64,000 nt of DNA from Antedon mediterranea (taxonomy: Eukaryota > Echinodermata > Crinoidea > Comatulida > Antedonidae): assembly GCF_964355755.1 (NCBI RefSeq), contig NC_092672.1:30934501-30998500 (forward strand), given 5' to 3'. The translations under genes were made by a program, and so were the position numbers. Shown piece by piece: positions 20,677-31,900 of this stretch. Every line of letters begins with the position of its first letter. The first letter of the stretch is position 1. The notes under the pieces were generated by a model. The model had not been told where the DNA came from, searched no databases, and worked only from the letters and a program-made list of their open reading frames with translations.

Positions 20677-23600
20677 TTTTTTTGATTTGATTTGATTTAT
20701 TTCGGCATCAGTACATAAAATATCACAGACATACAATTAAAATTGGCAAATATAAAAAGACCAATATAAAACAAGGATGTCAAGGATAACTCATAAAAGT
20801 CCTCTACGGACTTGTTTCCAATGAGGTCCTTTGAAAGAACAGCAAAAAAGACAAACAAAGCAACAATAAAAATTACAAAAAACAGCAAAAAGGACAATCG
20901 AAAAAAGAAGAAGCGCTAATTAAATAGTTTCTAGAGCTAGTGAACGTTCCTGTAGATACGTTTTAACTTTACTTTTAAAACAACAAACAGTTTGTGATTC
21001 CTTAATGTTAATTGGTAAATTATTCCATTCTTTAATAGCATTGTAAAAAAAAGGTCACATGTGCCATTGGCTTGATAGTTGGGATTCTAAAATTAAAATT
21101 GCATCCCCTAGTATTGTAATTATGACTGTCTGAAATTCTAATAAAACGATTGCATAAATAAGGTGGACAACAATGATTAAATATTTTAAAAACATGACAG
21201 ACTCTAAGAAATTCGACACGGTCTTGGACTTTTAACATACCAACGTCGTTTAGCTGAGATTGACCAACATGAGATCGGGGACCTAACTTTTTTATAAAAC
21301 GAACCATTTTGTTTTGAGTCGTTTGTAATTTTGATTTTAAATTTTTATTTACCGTAGAAGACCATGAGCAAACCGAATAATCGAACATCGGTTGGATTAA
21401 AGCGAAACTAAGAATTTTGCGACAATGTGAATTAAGAAATGATGATTGTCGGTACAGAAATTTCAGTCTGCCGTTTGCTTTGTTTATAACAGAGCGGGCA
21501 ATGACGTCACCTGATACATTTTGGTCAATCTCAATACCTAGATATTTGATAGATTTTGATCCATTTATAGTCGTTCCAAAGCAAACAATATAGAATTCGT
21601 TTACTTTGCTTAATCTGCGTTTAGAACCAAACAGGATGCATTCGGTCTTACCCATATGAAGCGAAAGTTGATTGTCGATCAGCCAATTATTGCATGATAC
21701 GAGATTGTTTTGGAGTTTAGATTGGATTGCGATTGGATCTTTATGGGAGTAAAAAATTGCACAATCGTCAGCGTACAAAACAACTTTACAATCACTTTCG
21801 ATACTAGATGGTAGGTCATTCACGTAAACAAGAAACAAGAGAGGACCCAAAAGGCTATCCTGGGGGACTTCACATCCAATCTCAATAGAGTTCGATTTGG
21901 TACCTTTAATATCGACAATCTGATTTCGCCCAGACAGGTACGCTTGAAACCAACCAATAGACCGGCATCCTAGATACTTAAGTTTTTTACACAAAATATC
22001 ATGATTGACCGAGTCAAAGGCCTTTTGGACATCGAGTAAAACCATACCCGTAAATAAACCATTTGACATTTGAACTCTAAGGTGATCTCTAAGATGGATA
22101 AGACATGTGTCGGTAGAAAATGATCTACGAAAACCGGATTGATGATCGTAGATAAGTTGATTCCTTTCAAGGTAATCGGAAACTTGTATATATACCACCT
22201 TCTCCAGAATTTTCGAAACTGAGGAGAGAATGCTTATAGGTCTGTAATTGTTAGCCTCAGTTCTGGAATTCTTTTTATGAAGGGGCGTGACTTTTGCGAG
22301 TTTAAAATCCGAGGGAATACGTTCGTATTTAATGGAGAGGTTAATTATATGTGTTATTGGTATTTTAATATTAGGAGCTCCGTCTCTAAGAAATTTTGCA
22401 GGAATCTGATCAAGGCCTACACTTTTAGATGGGTTGAGATTTCTCAATTCCTCTTCGATAAGGCTCTCATCAATTTCTTCGAGAGAAAAACCAGAAACAT
22501 GTTTGATTTTGCTATTATAGTAATTTTTAAAGGCATTCGAACCCCCACTAAAAAGGTTACTGGGAGAAGGCAATTTCTTCATTAAATCGGAAGCAATATT
22601 TGCGAAGTATTTATTGAAATAATTTGAAACTTCGCTTTCATTATGGCAAAGATTCCCATTAACATCTAACGAAACAGTGCTACCCTTTTGTGGCTTATTT
22701 TTATATCCCAAATCTTTAAGGCATTTCCAGAGTTTATTGGGATTATTTTTGTTAACTTCTACCTTATTTAAAAAACATTCAGATTTTGCTTTCTTTATGT
22801 CCTTTTGTATGCGATTACGTAACTTACGAAATGCATCGTAAAGGTCTGGCCTATTTGGGTTATTCTTGAACTTATTTAATAGTGAGTCTCTTTCTTTTAT
22901 GGCACTTAATATTTCCGGTGTCATCCACTCTTTAGATTTTTGTTTTAGGCGCACCTGTTTGAGAGGAGCCATTCTGTTTATAAGAGACAAAAATATTTTT
23001 TTTAAAGAGCACCAGGCAAAGTCCACATCTGATGAATCGAGAACAGGCGACCAATCAGATTGTGTTAATTGCTCATTAAAAATATTAACATCGTAGTTCT
23101 TAAGTGAACGAATTTTGATAGTTTTATGTTGGTTAAATTTATATTTTAAAGATTTACGAGTACAAAACGTTAGGCTGTGGTCACTAATGCCTACATGGAT
23201 GACACCCGATTGCAAATTTTTTTGCGAATGGTTACATATGATAATATCTAAAACTGTTGATGTATACTTAGTAATTCGAGTTGGTTCCTTTATCAGATGG
23301 GTAAAGCTAAAAGTTTCAAGAGTTGTTTCTAACATTTTGTATATTGATGCAGATTCATTTTTCAAATTAATATTGAAGTCACCAAGGACAATAACTTCGA
23401 CATCTGGTCGAATAGCAGCCAATATATTTTCAAACGAGTCAATAAATAGCTTATATGATTGACTTGGTGGACGATAAATTGATCCAACAACAATAGGACG
23501 CGTCCTCGGAAGCAAAATTTCCATCCAAATTGATTCAATACTTTCAGAATCCAGGTCCCGGCGTTCGCGTATAGATAGTCTTTCCTTGACAAAAAAACAA

Positions 23601-24034
23601 ACACCTCCTCCAGACCGATTTCGATCTCGACGGAAAACGTTGTATCCTTCAATGTTGAGCTCCGCATCAGGAACAGTTTTATCCAACATAGTTTCACATA
23701 TAGAGATAACGGCTGCATTGGTTTTTATTGCGAGTAGGCGGAGTTCAGACATCTTTGGCAGTATTGACCTTACGTTAAGATGAATGAAGTGAAGTCTTCC
23801 TCCACATTGAGATGGATTCCGGGTCCCGGGTTTGGAGAAATATATGTGATTATAGACGGGTATACTAGACCCGACCAGTTTGGTATTGTTGTATCTGCTT
23901 ATCACGTGACGATGCCAGGCATGGGCAGCAGAGAGAGCACGTGTATCGTCGTCTCGCTCGATCCTCAGCAGGAATGTACAGTATACGTTACGCTTCATTG
24001 ATTTTGTGAAAATTATTTTTGCGAAAATCGGCAA
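20677..24034 (-). mobile_element. Non-LTR retrotransposon (LINE) with AP-endonuclease and RT
   Basis: The minus-strand element ends in an (AAATC)n/A-rich tail at 20677-20700, typical of several non-LTR clades with microsatellite tails. Its ORF2-like frame covers 24034-21032. No ORF1 is seen, and the 5' end, somewhere near 24.04 kb, is not delimited. It sits inside the TTAA element. I could not find target-site duplications. Confidence 0.75.
21032..24034 (-). CDS. LINE ORF2: endonuclease-reverse transcriptase (damaged)
   Basis: A frame of about 1000 codons. Residues about 82-300 are an AP-type endonuclease (HLNVRSILPK, ICETML, IYRPPS, GDFNINL, SDHSLTFC). Residues about 560-820 are a reverse transcriptase (PISILSSVSKILE, LLDVQKAFDSVNHDIL, LYADD at about 754). 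Signs of decay: the usual G-x-PQG motif reads EVPQDSLLGP, two Gly changes consistent with G-to-A transitions, and a one-base change in a T run near 21045 ends the frame early. In the neighbouring frame the usual C-terminal tail (FYNAIKEWNNLP and onward) continues to a stop at about 20920. Probably inactive. It works, or worked, by target-primed reverse transcription. Confidence 0.88.
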   Translation of the reverse strand: MPIFAKIIFTKSMKRNVYCTFLLRIERDDDTRALSAAHAWHRHVISRYNNTKLVGSSIPVYNHIYFSKPGTRNPSQCGGRLHFIHLNVRSILPKMSELRLLAIKTNAAVISICETMLDKTVPDAELNIEGYNVFRRDRNRSGGGVCFFVKERLSIRERRDLDSESIESIWMEILLPRTRPIVVGSIYRPPSQSYKLFIDSFENILAAIRPDVEVIVLGDFNINLKNESASIYKMLETTLETFSFTHLIKEPTRITKYTSTVLDIIICNHSQKNLQSGVIHVGISDHSLTFCTRKSLKYKFNQHKTIKIRSLKNYDVNIFNEQLTQSDWSPVLDSSDVDFAWCSLKKIFLSLINRMAPLKQVRLKQKSKEWMTPEILSAIKERDSLLNKFKNNPNRPDLYDAFRKLRNRIQKDIKKAKSECFLNKVEVNKNNPNKLWKCLKDLGYKNKPQKGSTVSLDVNGNLCHNESEVSNYFNKYFANIASDLMKKLPSPSNLFSGGSNAFKNYYNSKIKHVSGFSLEEIDESLIEEELRNLNPSKSVGLDQIPAKFLRDGAPNIKIPITHIINLSIKYERIPSDFKLAKVTPLHKKNSRTEANNYRPISILSSVSKILEKVVYIQVSDYLERNQLIYDHQSGFRRSFSTDTCLIHLRDHLRVQMSNGLFTGMVLLDVQKAFDSVNHDILCKKLKYLGCRSIGWFQAYLSGRNQIVDIKGTKSNSIEIGCEVPQDSLLGPLLFLVYVNDLPSSIESDCKVVLYADDCAIFYSHKDPIAIQSKLQNNLVSCNNWLIDNQLSLHMGKTECILFGSKRRLSKVNEFYIVCFGTTINGSKSIKYLGIEIDQNVSGDVIARSVINKANGRLKFLYRQSSFLNSHCRKILSFALIQPMFDYSVCSWSSTVNKNLKSKLQTTQNKMVRFIKKLGPRSHVGQSQLNDVGMLKVQDRVEFLRVCHVFKIFNHCCPPYLCNRFIRISDSHNYNTRGCNFNFRIPTIKPMAHVTFFLQCY

Positions 24035-24952
24035 ACGTAAAGTGCAAACATATCTAATTTTTCACTGTTTTGATGAATTTTCATAAAAAATTGACTTTAT
24101 AAATGGGAAGACCGACTAAAATTACATCAGATAAGTATAATTTTACAAAAGTAATTGATATGGTTTATGATAACGAGTCGTCGGAAGATGGATCATTTCA
24201 CGAATTTCCTATTTTGTAACCACAGTGTGATTTTGCCGTAGCTGCACTTGTAATCTGGCCTGATTTCACAGCCTTCGTTCTGCTTCACTGGGCGCTTATA
24301 TAAATTGAAACTTTTACCGTTCAAGAGACAAACAAATATATTTTACATTTTTTACTATTCATTTTAAACCCGGAACCCCCCTTTAACTTGATCTTTATTA
24401 ATTTGCATTATAATTTCTATTTTTTAACTACTGTACCTTCACACACGCGCCCTATGTTTTAAAATAAACAAAAAACTGAAATGGCTATGACTAATGACCA
24501 ACTTAAGCTCCAGTCCTACTATCTGATTTTTTTTTTTTTTCGTCTTCCAAAGGGACACTGTATTGATTGATGGAAAGTGCCTGTTTCCAGTCACCTTTAG
24601 GGTCAAATCTATTATCTTAACTGCTCCCTTGTGTATAAAAGAGAGAAAATATTCGAAACCAGGTTATTGCAAGGTGAACTTATCTTAAACCCGGAAATTA
24701 CTTGACCGGGAAGAATTGAAATTGAGTTGAAAATCTAATGTTGAAATCATAAATTTTGTTAAAAAACTCTTTATAATATCTTCCTAAGATAGAAATATGG
24801 AACAATAGCGTTGATCTGAACACTAATGTTATCAAACCTACGTTTCGCGGTACATCTCCGATAGATAAGGTAGGTATCCAAGGCGGAGATTTGTACCGAA
24901 GTTTTTGCATTGTGCTCGCCTATGTCAGAATTAACGATAATTTATATATAGA

Positions 24953-25639
24953 TAATACCTTACAACCTCTAAATCAAGCCCACTGGGCTTTTTTTCAAGA
25001 TAGACTAATTGAATATAACATGAACAAGGTAATTTGATGCCAGATAACTTGTGATGCAGATATAATGTATGATGAAGTGATGATATGATCATACATTTAT
25101 TTTCAGTTTAAAAATGGTATTTTGATCACAAATAATATCTCAAATATCCTATTATTGAGTCAATATTATTCTAGTAGCAATTCACAAAATTTACAGCATT
25201 CATTTCGAAAAGAAGTTCCCCTTTTTAGTTTGCAAAAATAACTTAGAAAAGAAGCCCTAAATGCGTATAGGCCTAAGCTGATGTTTTCAATTCGCGCGAA
25301 AAAAAAAATCGGCTAAACAACGTTAGATCCTTCTTTTAAACTCAAAGGTCTGATAATGAAAACAAAGTCGTGTTACATAATTCTACATTATTGACGCCCC
25401 AGGATATTTTTCAGCCTTATATCCGTTTGAATGGTTACATTGCTGTTTCGTGTTTTTAATTAAAAAGTGGAGTTAATTGATTTACATCAAAATACGACTA
25501 CGATTTCAGTCATTTCCAATTTAAACGCTTTTGCAGCAAGGCGAAAAGCAGTTGATGCAGATTTTTCAATACATCTTTATTGCCGAATCCAAGTAAGTAG
25601 ATTTAGGTAAATTAATGTTTGTTTTCACACTTTGATGTT
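24953..25639. other. AT-rich intergenic sequence, nothing recognised
   Basis: I see no coding exon or repeat with clear ends between the Helitron copy and the SINE/MITE composite. Confidence 0.4.
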
Positions 25640-26215
25640 ATTTTCCTATCACTCCCTGCAAATGCAAGTAAAGTTTCTTGTCTAAAGTACACGTGAAATG
25701 CGATTAGCATTGGACTCGAACCCACAATCTCACCATCAGTCCAACGTTCAACACACTGAATAACCGCTCTCAGTTAAGTTCTGTCTACACTATCAAACTT
25801 TATTAAAAACATGTGAGTGCCCATAATGGACATGATGATGTCATCACTACCATACTTGGGCATACCACTACCACCATTGGGCACATCACACTTTTTTGTT
25901 AAACTAGTTTGATAGTGTAGACTGAGCTTAACTGAGAGCAGTTATGTAGTGTGTTGAACGTTGGACTGATGGCGAGATTGTGGGTTTGAGTCTCTCATCC
26001 CATTGCATGTGTACTTTAGGCAAGAAACTTTACTTGCATTTGCCTCTCTCTCCACCCATGGGGAAGAAAAATGGGTACACAAGACACAAACTGCGCTGAT
26101 TACTAGCTCCCACATTATGGGAGTATGCTGCCATACGTGTTTGATAAACGAAAAATGAAGAATAATGTGAAGCGCTTCAAGGTTTTGGGGGCATAAATGA
26201 CAACCTTTACCTTTA
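25640..26215. repeat. SINE - MITE - SINE inverted composite
   Basis: A tRNA-derived SINE on the plus strand (about 25930-26215) has a box-B-like gggtttgagtc, a body with ggcaagaaactttacttgc and tgaagcgcttcaag near the end. The left arm (about 25640-25776) is an inverted partial copy of the same SINE. Between them (25777-25929) is a MITE whose ends read tgtctacactatcaaactt and its inverse. Confidence 0.7.
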
Positions 26216-26275
26216 AAATGCTTCTTTCGTTAAAGCTCGGGTTTCTGACTAGGACGCAACGTAAGCGTAACGTAA

Positions 26276-26640
26276 AGTGTGGTTCCCACTAGAACGCAAC
26301 GCAGCGACGTATTGACACAAAGTGCTGTACCGACGACGCAATAGTGCTGCAAACATCGCAGGTTTTATTTCACGCAGGAGGCGGGAGCAAAGACAATTAT
26401 TAGAAAGGCATTTCCTTAAGCTTGGTTTCGACTCGGACGCAACGCAAGGACATAAACGCAACGCAATCGTGTTGACAAATGACAAGCGAGAGTTCGAATA
26501 AGCTATCGCTTGTGATTGGTCAACTAACTTACGTTTCGTTACGTCCTTGCGTTGCGTCTCTAGTGGGAACCAAGCATTATGTTTTGTAGGTTGCGTTACG
26601 TTGCGTCGCTAGTGGGAACTAAGTCTAATGGGAACCACGC
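26276..26640. mobile_element. Nested MITEs of the 'GGTTCCCACTAG' family
   Basis: The outer copy starts gtggttcccactagaacgca and is split by an inner copy (about 26425-26575) starting aagcttggtttcgactcg and ending gtgggaaccaagc. Both have the acgcaacg repeats at their ends. Non-coding. Confidence 0.6.
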
Positions 26641-27126
26641 TTTACAACGAGCTATCAATCGACACACGCATTCTTCTTTCCTACATCTTACAAACCATGC
26701 TAGTTTGTCTTTTACAAACCATACTTTGTCTTTACAAAAGTTTGCCTTTTGATAATAAAAGGCGAAATATGATCGAACATGAAATTTGTTGTTATCAAGT
26801 TGAAAAATAACGAATGTTGTTGAAAATGAGATTTTTATTATTCGGCACAAAATGGTTAACTTTTACAAAATCCAATTCCATAGTTTTTGATCTAGACTTG
26901 CCCCAAATCTGTAGTTAATATCTTTCTTTATGTTGGGCGTTTCAATTTTTGTCTGAATACTACGAAAATACGAATATTATACCAATGAAACGCTATGTGT
27001 GAAAATATTTATCTTTTTACTAATTTTCGGTCTAGAGCCTAGACTAAGTTTAAACATACCGATCATTAGAATACATAGAGATAAGGGGTCAGAATACGAT
27101 TTATTATTAAACGTTGTTAATGGTGA

Positions 27127-27335
27127 AGCTTGGTTCCCACTGGCGACGTAACGTAACGCAACCTACGCAACGTAAGAAAATGTCCTTCCAATCATTGTGT
27201 TTGCCCCCGCCTGCGTGAAATCAAACCTGCGATGTTTGCAGCACTATTGCGTCGTCGGTTCCAACTTGTGAGTATGCAATACAGCACGTTGCGTCGATAC
27301 TTTGATGTTCGATGCGTTGCGTTCTAGTGGTAAAC
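27127..27335. mobile_element. MITE of the 'GGTTCCCACTAG' family
   Basis: About 200 bp, starting agcttggttcccactggcg and ending gttgcgttctagtgg. The core resembles the copy at 18457-18660 (shared word atcaaacctgcgat). Confidence 0.68.
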
Positions 27336-27499
27336 AAATTAATGCTAATACAAAAATCGATATTCACTGAAAAAAGTGACGATGAGGGCGTATCATAGGA
27401 ACTTGAATTTAGAGTGCATTACTTTCATTTTATCAGTTGGAAAATGCATGCCTTGCTAAGGTAAGTGTTGGTATTTTGTTTATGATATCTACGTATGTA

Positions 27500-27710
27500 A
27501 AGCGTGGTTCCCACTAGCGACGCAATGCAACGCAACGCGGGCAACGTATTGACGAAAAGTGCTATATTGCAAGTGGGAACCGACGACGCAACACTGCTGA
27601 AAACATCGCGGTTTTAATTTTACGAGGGCAAGCACGATTACTGAAAGGACATTTTCTTACGTTGTGAAGGTGCGTTTGTTACGTTGCCTCGCTAGTGGGA
27701 ACCAAGCTGA
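27500..27710. mobile_element. MITE of the 'GGTTCCCACTAG' family
   Basis: About 210 bp, starting aagcgtggttcccactagcg and ending tagtgggaaccaagct. Inner words are inverted relative to the 27127 copy, so it lies in the opposite orientation. Confidence 0.68.
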
Positions 27711-28248
27711 TGTAATGATAAACAGCAACACATTGAAAGAAATGATGTTTTTAATCGTGTTCAAACGCGCGTTTTTTCAAACATCTGTTTTAAAATCGTC
27801 AATGAGATTCAAGTTCTGCGAAAGTTATACCGCCTAATCAGTCAAATGCCCTCCTCCACAAACTCAGAATAACAATATTGTTACTTCCTCCAAAATTAAA
27901 AAAAACGTAAGGTTACAAAAGAAATAGCTAAAAGTTCTAGGTTTTTACTTGTTTACTTGTTATCCCTCATAGTCGTATGAATAGAGAGAAATTGAGGCGA
28001 AGCATAATATTGCTTATAAGCCCCTCGCGATTATCATGTCATATTGTACAAACGGTGTGAACTTTAATGGATGGTTTACCCAAGCCTCATTTAGTCTATT
28101 TTTAAACAAATTTAAAGAACTAGCTGAAACAACAAAGTCAGGAAGACCAGTTTTTGCTTCCATACATAATAAGATGAGAACTTAAACATTAAACTGAAGA
28201 CTTCAATTATTAAACCATTTTTGTAGTTGCAGAAAAACAATGTACTGT
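27711..28248. other. Upstream region of SUEL-PAN gene, nothing recognised
   Basis: AT-rich sequence without a recognised exon or element. It lies upstream of the lectin gene's first coding exon and beyond the MITE that starts at about 28250. Confidence 0.4.
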
Positions 28249-28249
28249 T

Positions 28250-28560
28250 AACTTAAAGATGTATCGTATTGTCCCCCTGAAAAACATTTAAATTTCAATA
28301 TGCCATTTTAATGTCACATAATAGTTATCCACTTTGATCCAAATATGGATCGAAACAAAAATGTATTTACCTGAAAAAACGGTAACCTAAAGCATAAAAC
28401 CAGCTGTCAGTCAATAGGCTTTTGTTTAATTTAACCATTGATTTCGTCATTTTAAGTGAAAACAGTATTATTTTTTCCGTTATTTTTTTTTGTTCTATGG
28501 AGTAATTAACATTATTAAAACTACAAAATAACCTATTCAAAGTCTGATTTAGTTAATCTT
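28250..28560. mobile_element. MITE of the 'GATGTATTGTCCCCC' family, copy 1
   Basis: It starts TTAAAGATGTATCGTATTGT and shares long blocks with 38661-38986, such as gccattttaatgtcac and attaaaactacaaaataacc. The right terminus is missing. Other copies are at 36945-37130 and 54105-54370. No coding content. Confidence 0.65.
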
Positions 28561-28820
28561 CATTTTTCATGTTTCTTTTTTGTTTTGTTTTTGGCGGCGG
28601 TACAATATATCTTTAACGATGAAGAAAAATTGTGAGATTGCTCCAAATGGCGGGAATGCGGAATTAAAAAAAGTATGATGAAACGAGCAAACGGGATACA
28701 TACTCTTCTGTGATTGATTACAAATAGTACGGTAACCTTCCTGGTAACGATATAGAATCTAGCCAATTATATTTTAACACAATCATTACAAACCTTTTTT
28801 AGGCCTACCATCAACAAGAA

Positions 28821-28914
28821 ATGTTATCGAGAACAAGTTTAGTTTATCTGGAAAATACGTGGAATGTGTTACTCTCGGTCACTGTGATATCGTTATTTTT
28901 TGCATTTACTAAAG
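28821..28914 (+). CDS. Exon 1 of SUEL-PAN lectin: signal segment
   Basis: The ATG at 28821 is followed by 31 codons including VLLSVTVISLFFAFTKG and ends AAAG|GTAAGA in phase 1, matching the SUEL exon acceptor. The N-terminal stretch before the hydrophobic core is rather long (about 16 residues), so a signal anchor is possible. Confidence 0.75.
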
Positions 28915-31900
28915 GTAAGATATTTTGTATGCAAATAAATAAATGAAATATACACTACCTTCAATATACCGAAATTTCTACTACATAAATCTGCGTGTCA
29001 TAAATAGGTCATAAATATTGTTTTTACGGGTAGACCGGGTGATTTGGAAAAAATACAAAACCCTTATTGTGGGAAAACTTATAGTAACTTTAGTATTCCT
29101 AGGGTCCATCTGGGAGGCGCTGTCCTGTGGCTGCAGTGGGTCCGTAGTAGAAATTCCACATTCTCTCATACCCTCTAGCGGTGTTTGATTGCCATTATTA
29201 ATACTAGCTTCTACTGATATATTTATTTAAATATCTATTGTTTTCATATTCCTTCAGATTCCTTTATTATTTATCCAATCTTTTGAGACTTATTCAATTT
29301 CAGCGTTTCCAATAATATTCTTTCCGCACCAATGAAATTCAAATATTTCGTTTTGCTTTCACTTTTCACACAGGCAATTTAAAAGAAATAATATGCGAGG
29401 GTCAAACACACCAGATAACATGCACAAATGGAGGGAACATTCAAGTAATATCAGCGCATTATGGTCGCTATGAGCCTGGTAGTGTGTACTGTCCCCATTC
29501 ATCGTCACCGGCTCATAGTTGTGGATACGATACATCAGAATACGCGTCTAATTTGTGTAATGATATGAACTCATGTTCAGTGAGGTCCTTCAGTATGTAT
29601 GGCGATCCTTGTCCAGGCATTTACAAATATATGGAGGTGGATTACACATGTGGTTCAGGTAATTAAATTACAATCAATTACAATCAATGAATTGATGTAA
29701 ATCATAATTGATAAGCGAAACATTCAAGAGTGTAAAGTGTGGGTTTGTGCTGGTGGTTCTGTCCGATTTTTGAGCATCCAATTTCTCCAAAACAATTCCG
29801 TAATATTATAGTATCACATATGTGTCACAAGTATCTGATCGTAGCCTATTATGCGGTATACCTTCGCCATTACCGACCTAACACTGCAAGGTGCAGGCAC
29901 CACATGTGATGCAAATGAGATGATTTATTGCCAAATTTGCATACATACTGAGCAAATATTGTGCTTTCGTATATGGAGACACAACACTAAGGATTGGGTA
30001 TGAATGCAGTTATCCCACCCTACTTCTCCCTCCTTTTTTTGAAAAAAAAAGGGTGGGGAGAGTAATTTTTAAAATAAAGGAATCATTTACTTTATTTCAT
30101 CGAACGCTTCCCATTCACCCCAGCCCAAACCCACGCAACATAAAAGCACCAATCCCCTCTCTACACCCCACCCACACCTTCCCGTCCCATCCATATGGCA
30201 GTACGATCGATCAAATAAAAACCAATCAGTCATTTTTTAGGTTATATCATTTCAAAAAAAGAGTAAACAATTGTATTGATTTGTACACCGCCGACGTCTG
30301 TTAAATGTATATCTATCTGCAAACACATTAGTTTAACAGAACACTTATAAAATGATTTTAAACGGCGCCATTTAGGCCTAAGTGTGTTAATTATTGTACT
30401 ACACTTAGCATATATAGTTAACCATTGATACATTTTGAGTAAATGGTCCGTAATGTGCGGTCATATCAAGGCAATCTAACAACAGGATGCTGAGCTCCGG
30501 AGATCAAAGGGTTTATAAGTGGCTGCGACATGATCAGTTCCATTTCCCAGACACCGCGCGCCGCGAGGAATATATAGGCCCACATAGTACAGTACATTAG
30601 GGACCCTCACAAAAATACAATTTGACAAGAAATTAACATACAACAATTAAAAATTAAATTAAATAAATAGAATTTATAAAAATTCATAATATATATAGAT
30701 AACTAAAAGCAAAGGGGACATCAATTAAACAATTAAACAAAATAAAAAGCCATGTCAGAGAGAGATATGAGAAAGGAAGCAATTAAACAAGGAGAAGAGA
30801 TGGTTCTTGAGCAATTTGAAGTAAGATTAGTATTTGTCGCATAAGATCAACGAAAAGAAAGTTCTTTTCTTGGCAAGGAGTGTTCAGTGTCCTGTTGTTA
30901 AGTCGCCTTGGTCATATTAAGTGTCCATATTTTGGGGTTCTGTCCTCGAAAAATAAGGAGGACCACATAATCTCTGCCAGTGCTGGCAACGTGTCAGGGC
31001 TATTTCAAATAGCAAAACCAGGCCGCTATTTAACCTCACAAAAACACTAATTCAGATATGTATTAGTTTTCCTTACGCATACGGTAATTGATGATAGAAT
31101 TTATGTGCGGAAATTAAAATATTATACTTTATCGATTTTTATTTTATTACGGTGAGATGCATTTAATTATACCATGTCAGTCATCTAATCAAATCGTTTA
31201 ATTAAACCAAAAACGGTCAAGAATTGACAATACTTGTGGTAAGAATTTGTGAATACCAAAGTACAAAGTACACTATAAACCTCGAATCAAAAAAAAAATA
31301 CTCTTTAACATTTGTTTATTGATTTCTAGTCTAAATCCATAACGCCATAATTGTTCAAAAATAAAGTTTGATGATCTTTGTACAATGGCCGACATGTATG
31401 ATGGCCAAAGATATTTCCGGTAAAAGAAACCTGGGAAGAGTGTAATTTCTCTCTTCCTAAAGTAACTAAAGTACATTGCTAAATTAATATAATTTGATAA
31501 ATTGCCAGTACGTGTTATATGTTGTCAGCGCTTAATAGAGGCCTTGGCCTAGGATTTGTTGATTCGTTTTTTTATTCACTGGTAATATTAACACGAGGCG
31601 TATTTAAAGCAATGCCACTTATCTATATTGATTTATATTAAAAAATAATTTTGTTTGCATTATTGTTGATTAACTTTAGAATTAGGAATATCCGGTGGAC
31701 TACAATGAACACGATTCAGGTTAAATTGATAACACGACCTATGACACTGTGTATAAACAAGCGCATCTTTCAACGATTTAAAATATTCAAACCATTCCAC
31801 GAATACAAAACATTAATTATTCACCTACTGTTGAAAGAAAATGGAAATTCATTCCATTTGGCCTAATATAAAGAACATACATTAATGCGTTGACAGAAGC

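Larger units (their letters stand above)
19640..24382. mobile_element. TTAA-flanked inverted-repeat element (piggyBac-like target site) carrying a LINE
   Basis: The ends AGGGGGATTCTGGGTTTAAA (left) and the inverted AGGGGGGTTCCGGGTTTAAA (right) are flanked by TTAA at 19636-19639 and 24383-24386. The uninterrupted Helitron copy 1 has a single TTAA at the same place (9064-9067), which proves the insertion. TTAA duplication is the hallmark of piggyBac and some other superfamilies. No transposase frame was seen, so the element is non-autonomous, enlarged by the LINE inside it. Confidence 0.8.
18897..24952 (-). mobile_element. Helitron-like element, family 1, copy 2, split by a TTAA element
   Basis: Both parts (18897-19635 and 24387-24952) align with 8352-9617. 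On the minus strand the 3' end has a hairpin and CTAG followed by T. The 5' end is TCTATATATAAATTATCG preceded by A, both as expected for Helitrons, which insert between A and T. The left hairpin arm has small changes. The 4.7 kb between the two parts is a later insertion at TTAA. Confidence 0.7.
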
